64,000 nucleotides of DNA. Origin: Stenotrophomonas rhizophila (GTDB lineage Bacteria > Pseudomonadota > Gammaproteobacteria > Xanthomonadales > Xanthomonadaceae). A program made the position numbers and the translations under genes. The first letter of the stretch is position 1. Each line of letters opens with the position of its first letter. The notes below the pieces were generated by a model, which had not been told where the DNA came from, ran no database searches, and saw nothing but the letters and a program-made list of their open reading frames with translations. This document shows, piece by piece, positions 60,349 to 64,000 of the stretch. The DNA is taken from NCBI RefSeq assembly GCF_000661955.1, contig NZ_CP007597.1, forward strand, positions 124,001 through 188,000. The letters are read 5' to 3'.

Positions 60349-61560
60349 TCACGCGCTCAGTGCATCCAGCGACTGCTGGCGCAGGACGGTATCGCGCGCG
60401 TGCCCGATCGCGTCGGTGAGCGCGCGCACCTGCGCCGGGGTGTGCAGTGCCGACAAGGTCACGCGCAGGCGCGCTTTTCCTTCCGGCACGGTAGGGGGAC
60501 GGATCGCGCTGACCAGGAACCCGGACGCTTCCAGCGCGGCCGACAAGGCCATCACGGTGGACTCGGCGCCGCACAGCAACGGCTGGATCGGCGTATCGGA
60601 CGGCATCAGTTCCAACCCGTGCTGGCGCGCACCGGCGCGGAACACGGCAATCAGCTCGCCGAGTTTTTCGCGTCGCCAGTCGTCACGCCGGGCCAGTTTC
60701 ACCGCGGCCAGCGAGGCGGCCGCTTGTGCCGGCGACACCGCCGTGGTGTAGATGTACGGGCGGGCGGTTTCGGCCAGGTGCTGGATCAGGGCGTCATCGC
60801 CCAGCACCACCGCGCCACTGCCACCCAGCGCCTTGCCCAGGGTGGCCAGCTGCAGCGGCACGTCGGCCACGCCCAGCCCGGCATCGGCCACGCAGCCGCG
60901 GCCATGTTCGCCCACCACGCCGATGCCATGCGCGTCGTCCACGTACAACAGCGCTTCCTGCATGCGCGCCACCAGCGACAGCGAGCGCAGCGGGGCGATG
61001 TCGCCGTCCATGCTGAACACGCCATCGGTGACCAGCATCGCCGCGCCGTCGGGTGCGTGCTTCAACTGGCGCAGCGCGCCTTCGGTGTCCAGGTGCGGGT
61101 AACGGCGCAGCCGGCAACCGGCCAGGCGCGTGGCGTCGAGCAGGCTGGCGTGGTTGAGCCGGTCCTGCACGCACACATCGTCTTCTTCGCTGAGCAACGC
61201 CTGCTGCACCGCCAGGTTGGCGGCAAAGCCGCTGCCGAACAGCAGCGCGCGCGGGTAGCCAAGCCACTCGGCCATTTCCCGCTCCAGCGCCTCATGCAGC
61301 GCATGGTGGCCGCAGATCAGGTGCGAAGCGGTGGCACCGGCGCCCTCGCGCGCGGCGGCGTCCTGCAGCGCGCTGACCACCCCGAACTGCTGTGACAGCC
61401 CCAGGTAGTCATTGCTGCAGAAGCCGGTGAGCCATTGGCCGTCGATCTCCAGCCGCACGCCGTCGCGACGGGTCACCGTGCGGCGCACGCGGATGCGGCC
61501 CTGCGCGTCGCGGAGCTTGCGCTGGGCCTGGATGCGGTCGTGCAGGTCGGGGCGGGCCAT
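60349..61560 (-). CDS. bioF: 8-amino-7-oxononanoate synthase BioF
   Basis: 403 aa PLP enzyme joining pimeloyl-ACP with alanine. [10 protein letters not shown] near residue 48, [29 protein letters not shown] and [15 protein letters not shown] are conserved. The PLP lysine is in [11 protein letters not shown] and a C-terminal [19 protein letters not shown] closes the protein. Start at the ATG at 61560; the frame stays open upstream, overlapping nothing. Confidence 0.94.
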   Translation of the reverse strand: MARPDLHDRIQAQRKLRDAQGRIRVRRTVTRRDGVRLEIDGQWLTGFCSNDYLGLSQQFGVVSALQDAAAREGAGATASHLICGHHALHEALEREMAEWLGYPRALLFGSGFAANLAVQQALLSEEDDVCVQDRLNHASLLDATRLAGCRLRRYPHLDTEGALRQLKHAPDGAAMLVTDGVFSMDGDIAPLRSLSLVARMQEALLYVDDAHGIGVVGEHGRGCVADAGLGVADVPLQLATLGKALGGSGAVVLGDDALIQHLAETARPYIYTTAVSPAQAAASLAAVKLARRDDWRREKLGELIAVFRAGARQHGLELMPSDTPIQPLLCGAESTVMALSAALEASGFLVSAIRPPTVPEGKARLRVTLSALHTPAQVRALTDAIGHARDTVLRQQSLDALSA

Positions 61561-61633
61561 GGTCGTCGGCTGGCATGGATGGGCGGTTAGCGTACCCGGT
61601 TGGCGGGCGCGGCGCTGCCCCGGGGGGCGGGCC

Positions 61634-62683
61634 TCAGGCGGCCTGCTCGCAGCCGCCACCGCACCGCCCTGTGTCCTGGGTGATGTCGGCATGGACCGTG
61701 CCGGGATGGTCGTGGTCGGCCGCATCCACCTGGACCGGCATCGGGCGCAGGCCCAACCGCGCGAACAGGGCCAGGTCGCGTTCGGTGTCCGGGTTGCCGG
61801 TGGTCAGCAGCTTTTCCCCGTAGAAGATCGAGTTGGCCCCGGCCAGGAAGCACAGGGCCTGCAGCTCGTCGCTCATCGCCTCGCGCCCGGCCGACAGCCG
61901 CACCATCGCGCGGGGCATGGCGATGCGGGCCACCGCGATCATCCGCACGAACTCGAACGGGTCCAGTTCGGCGGTGCCGTGCAGGGGCGTGCCGGCCACC
62001 TGCACCAGCCGGTTGATCGGCACCGAATCGGGGTGGGCCGGCAGGTTGGCCAGCGCCAGCAGCAGCCCGGCGCGGTGCTCGCGGGTCTCGCCCATGCCCA
62101 CGATGCCGCCGCAGCAGGTCTTCAACCCGGCGTCGCGCACGTGGCCCAGGGTGTCCAGGCGGTCCTGGTACTGGCGGGTGTGGATGATCGAGTCGTAATA
62201 GTCCGGCGCGGTGTCCAGGTTGTGGTTGTAGTAGTCCAACCCGGCCTCGCGCAGGGCCACGGCCTGGTCGCCGCTGAGCATGCCCAGCGTGGCGCAGGTT
62301 TCCAGGCCCAGCGCCTTCACCTCGCGGATCATCGCCGCCACCTTGGGGATGTCGCGTTCCTTGGGCGAACGCCAGGCCGCGCCCATGCAGAACCGCGACG
62401 CGCCGGCCGCCTTGGCCTGCCGCGCCTTGGCCACCACGTCCTCGGTGGCCATCAGCTTCTGCGCATCCACCCCGGTGCTGTAGCGCTGGGCCTGCGGGCA
62501 ATACGCGCAGTCTTCGGGGCAGCCGCCGGTCTTGACCGACAGCAGCGTGGACACCTGCACCTCGGCCGGGTCGAACTGCTCACGATGCACGCTGGCGGCG
62601 CGGTGCAGCAGTGCAGGCAACGGCAGCGCGAACAGGGCCAGCAGCTCCTCGCTGCGCCAGTCGTGGCGGATGTCGCTTGGCAT
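61634..62683 (-). CDS. bioB: Biotin synthase BioB
   Basis: 349 aa radical-SAM enzyme inserting sulfur into dethiobiotin. The 4Fe-4S cysteines are in [12 protein letters not shown] near residue 54. [35 protein letters not shown] and [16 protein letters not shown] follow. The C-terminal GGGCEQAA tail is an extra Cys-containing end. First gene of the bio unit. A BirA operator lies 60-90 bases upstream. Confidence 0.96.
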   Translation of the reverse strand: MPSDIRHDWRSEELLALFALPLPALLHRAASVHREQFDPAEVQVSTLLSVKTGGCPEDCAYCPQAQRYSTGVDAQKLMATEDVVAKARQAKAAGASRFCMGAAWRSPKERDIPKVAAMIREVKALGLETCATLGMLSGDQAVALREAGLDYYNHNLDTAPDYYDSIIHTRQYQDRLDTLGHVRDAGLKTCCGGIVGMGETREHRAGLLLALANLPAHPDSVPINRLVQVAGTPLHGTAELDPFEFVRMIAVARIAMPRAMVRLSAGREAMSDELQALCFLAGANSIFYGEKLLTTGNPDTERDLALFARLGLRPMPVQVDAADHDHPGTVHADITQDTGRCGGGCEQAA

Positions 62684-62741
62684 GGAGCAGCCCTCGGCGT
62701 GCAGGAACGGGGGCGGAAGTGTGGTCGCCGATCCAACCCTC

Positions 62742-62773
62742 TGTCAACCAACAGCCTATGATTAAGGTTTACA
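62742..62773. promoter_or_regulatory. BirA operator (bioO-like) upstream of bioB
   Basis: TGTCAACC-N16-GGTTTACA; on the minus strand TGTAAACC-N16-GGTTGACA, with 7 of 8 arm positions symmetric and the same 16-base spacer as the E. coli bio operator. Position 60-90 bases before bioB fits repression by the biotin-bound BirA repressor. Confidence 0.85.
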
Positions 62774-62778
62774 GCCCG

Positions 62779-62801
62779 GTAGTGCCGGCCGCCGGCCGGC
62801 A
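62779..62801 (+). repeat. GTAG palindrome adjoining the BirA operator
   Basis: GTAG followed by TGCCGGCC-gcc-GGCCGGCA, a few bases from the operator, in the divergent bioB/cbrC region. Confidence 0.8.
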
Positions 62802-62879
62802 ACCCAGCCAACCCGATGCCCTGCAACCCCCCAACCCAAAGCCACTACAGTCTCCACCCAAGCACCAGAAGGAGACCGC

Positions 62880-63425
62880 ATGACCCTGCCCCGTTTCACC
62901 TACCACCCCGACCCGATCGCCACCGGCAGCGTCATCGCCTCCCCCACGGTCTGCGTCAGCTGCCATCAGGCGCGCGGCTACGTCTACACCGGCCCGGTGT
63001 ATGCCGAAGAGGAGTACGACGCGGAGATCTGCCCGTGGTGCATTGCCGACGGGTCGGCCAGCGCGCGGCTTGATGCCAGCTTCACCGATGACGAAGGCAT
63101 TGGCGGCGGCGGTGAATGGGACGAAGTGCCGGAGGCGGTGGTCGAGGAAGTCGCGCGGCGCACCCCTGGCTTCAGCGCCTGGCAGCAGGAAAAGTGGTGG
63201 ACCCATTGCGGGGACGCGGGCCAGTTCATTGGCCGTGCCGGGCAGGCGGAACTGCAGGCATTGGGTGCGGGCGCGATCGCGGCGATCCAGGACAGCACCG
63301 GGCTGGATGATGGCCCGCAGTGGGACCATTTCTTCGGTGCGCTGCGCAAGGACGGCTCGCCCACCGCGTATATGTTCCGCTGCACGCACTGTGGCGAACT
63401 GGGTGGCTACCAGGACTGCGATTGA
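62880..63425 (+). CDS. cbrC: CbrC/UPF0167 family protein
   Basis: 181 aa, AAGGAGACC before the ATG. Conserved blocks FTYHPDPIATGSVIAS, CVSCHQARGYVYTGPVYAEE, ICPWCIADGSA, FSAWQQEKWWTHCGDAGQFIG and FRCTHCGELGGYQDCD match UPF0167/CbrC. Paired Cys suggest a zinc ribbon. The family is linked in E. coli to colicin tolerance; here the role is unknown. Divergent from bioB, upstream of comF. Confidence 0.88.
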   Translation: MTLPRFTYHPDPIATGSVIASPTVCVSCHQARGYVYTGPVYAEEEYDAEICPWCIADGSASARLDASFTDDEGIGGGGEWDEVPEAVVEEVARRTPGFSAWQQEKWWTHCGDAGQFIGRAGQAELQALGAGAIAAIQDSTGLDDGPQWDHFFGALRKDGSPTAYMFRCTHCGELGGYQDCD

Positions 63426-63534
63426 TCGGCGGGTGCGTCCGGTAGACGGCTGACCGCACGCACCGGCAAGCACCGACAGACACGCCTGGGGCGGGCCGCC
63501 ACGCTGGGGGCCGGCCTCTTCAAACGGTGATTGC

Positions 63535-64000
63535 GTGCTTGCCCGGTTGTCTGCTGCGCTGACCTGGCTGGACCGGCAGGCCCTGCCCCTGCGCTGCCTG
63601 GTCTGCGAAGAACCCGGCAGCGCCGGGCTGGACCTGTGCGTGGCCTGCCATGCCGCCCTGCCCTGGAACGACCACGCCTGCCCGCTGTGCGCGCTGCCGC
63701 TGCCGGAGGGCACGCCTGCACGGTGCTGTGGTGCCTGCCTGCATGACCCGCCCCGGCAGGCTGCCGCTGCCGCGGCGTTCCTGTACGCCGCACCGGTGGA
63801 CCAGCTGCTGCGTCGCTTCAAGTTCCACCACGACCTGGCCGCCGGGCGTCTGCTGTCGCAGTTGATGCTGCAGCGGGTGCCCGCGTTCGTCATCGGCCCG
63901 CTGGCCCCGGTGCCGCTGCACCGCCAACGGTTGCGCACGCGCGGCTACGACCAGGCGTTGGAACTCACCCGGCCGTTGGCGCGCGCGCTGCGGCAGCCGT
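63535..64000 (+). CDS. comF: ComF family phosphoribosyltransferase-like protein (3' end off the window)
   Basis: About 155 codons visible. A zinc-ribbon region has RCLVCEEPGSAG, LCVACHAALPW, CPLCALPLP and CCGACLHDPP, then YAAPVDQLLRRFKFHHDLAAGR and the start of the phosphoribosyltransferase core PVPLHRQRLRTRGYDQALEL. ComF proteins aid DNA uptake in naturally competent bacteria (DprA/ComF-type role inferred). GTG start at 63535 is the best fit; no strong ribosome site. comF beside the biotin cluster is common in this bacterial family. Confidence 0.85.
   Translation, partial: MLARLSAALTWLDRQALPLRCLVCEEPGSAGLDLCVACHAALPWNDHACPLCALPLPEGTPARCCGACLHDPPRQAAAAAAFLYAAPVDQLLRRFKFHHDLAAGRLLSQLMLQRVPAFVIGPLAPVPLHRQRLRTRGYDQALELTRPLARALRQP

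Overview
The window looks like chromosomal DNA of a Stenotrophomonas-type gammaproteobacterium (Xanthomonadaceae/Lysobacteraceae). It is GC-rich throughout except for one islet near 20.6-21.3 kb. The secreted dipeptidyl peptidase IV resembles the Stenotrophomonas enzyme, the gene order comF / cbrC / bioB-bioF-bioH-SDR-bioC fits the family, and dozens of GTAG-headed palindromes resemble the SMAG (REP-like) repeats described in S. maltophilia. The genus is an inference. No rRNA, tRNA, CRISPR array, insertion sequence, integrase or replication origin was seen.

Layout. 0-4 kb: 5' part of rtcB, a possible 34-codon gene with a strong terminator, an aldo/keto reductase, a secreted methyltransferase-like protein and rluE. 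4-12 kb: a small membrane protein, hrpB, a WG-repeat protein, tatD, an SDR and a panE-like gene. 12-20 kb: the yadGH ABC exporter, fpr, a membrane diguanylate cyclase, a lipoprotein peptidase-like hydrolase coupled to a NatAB-type exporter, and an AraC regulator. 20.2-22 kb: an 84-aa unknown, then a low-GC islet holding what looks like the C-terminal remnant of a VasX-like type VI effector next to a DUF6708-like protein. 22-30 kb: a TonB-domain lipoprotein, yqhA, a Nu-class GST, a tandem repeat array, DPP IV, a Coa1-like protein and a DUF885 peptidase-like protein. 30-39 kb: small membrane proteins, a bestrophin, hemB, aroE, three small membrane proteins and dinG. 38.4-44.3 kb: a tandem pair of paralogous secreted proteins of unknown function, ilvD, and ygiB-ygiC-zinc-ribbon gene.

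44.4-51.2 kb is a tight six-gene unit (RDD, SpoIIM, DUF4129, DUF4350, MoxR ATPase, DUF58), nearly all with overlapping stops and starts. 51.4-57.8 kb holds a gamma-carbonic anhydrase, an RlaP-like nucleotidyltransferase broken by a palindromic repeat dimer, mnmG, a candidate small-RNA interval, a Gly/Tyr-rich lipoprotein, a serine/threonine dehydratase and a YdcF-like protein. 57.8-64 kb is the biotin cluster (bioB-F-H-SDR-bioC) behind a near-perfect BirA operator, then cbrC and the start of comF.

The strongest non-genic signal is the GTAG palindrome family. It occupies six of the nine convergent gene junctions, supplies the TAG stop codon of at least three intact genes and both pieces of the broken nucleotidyltransferase gene, and forms a roughly 90-bp tandem array at 24.7 kb.
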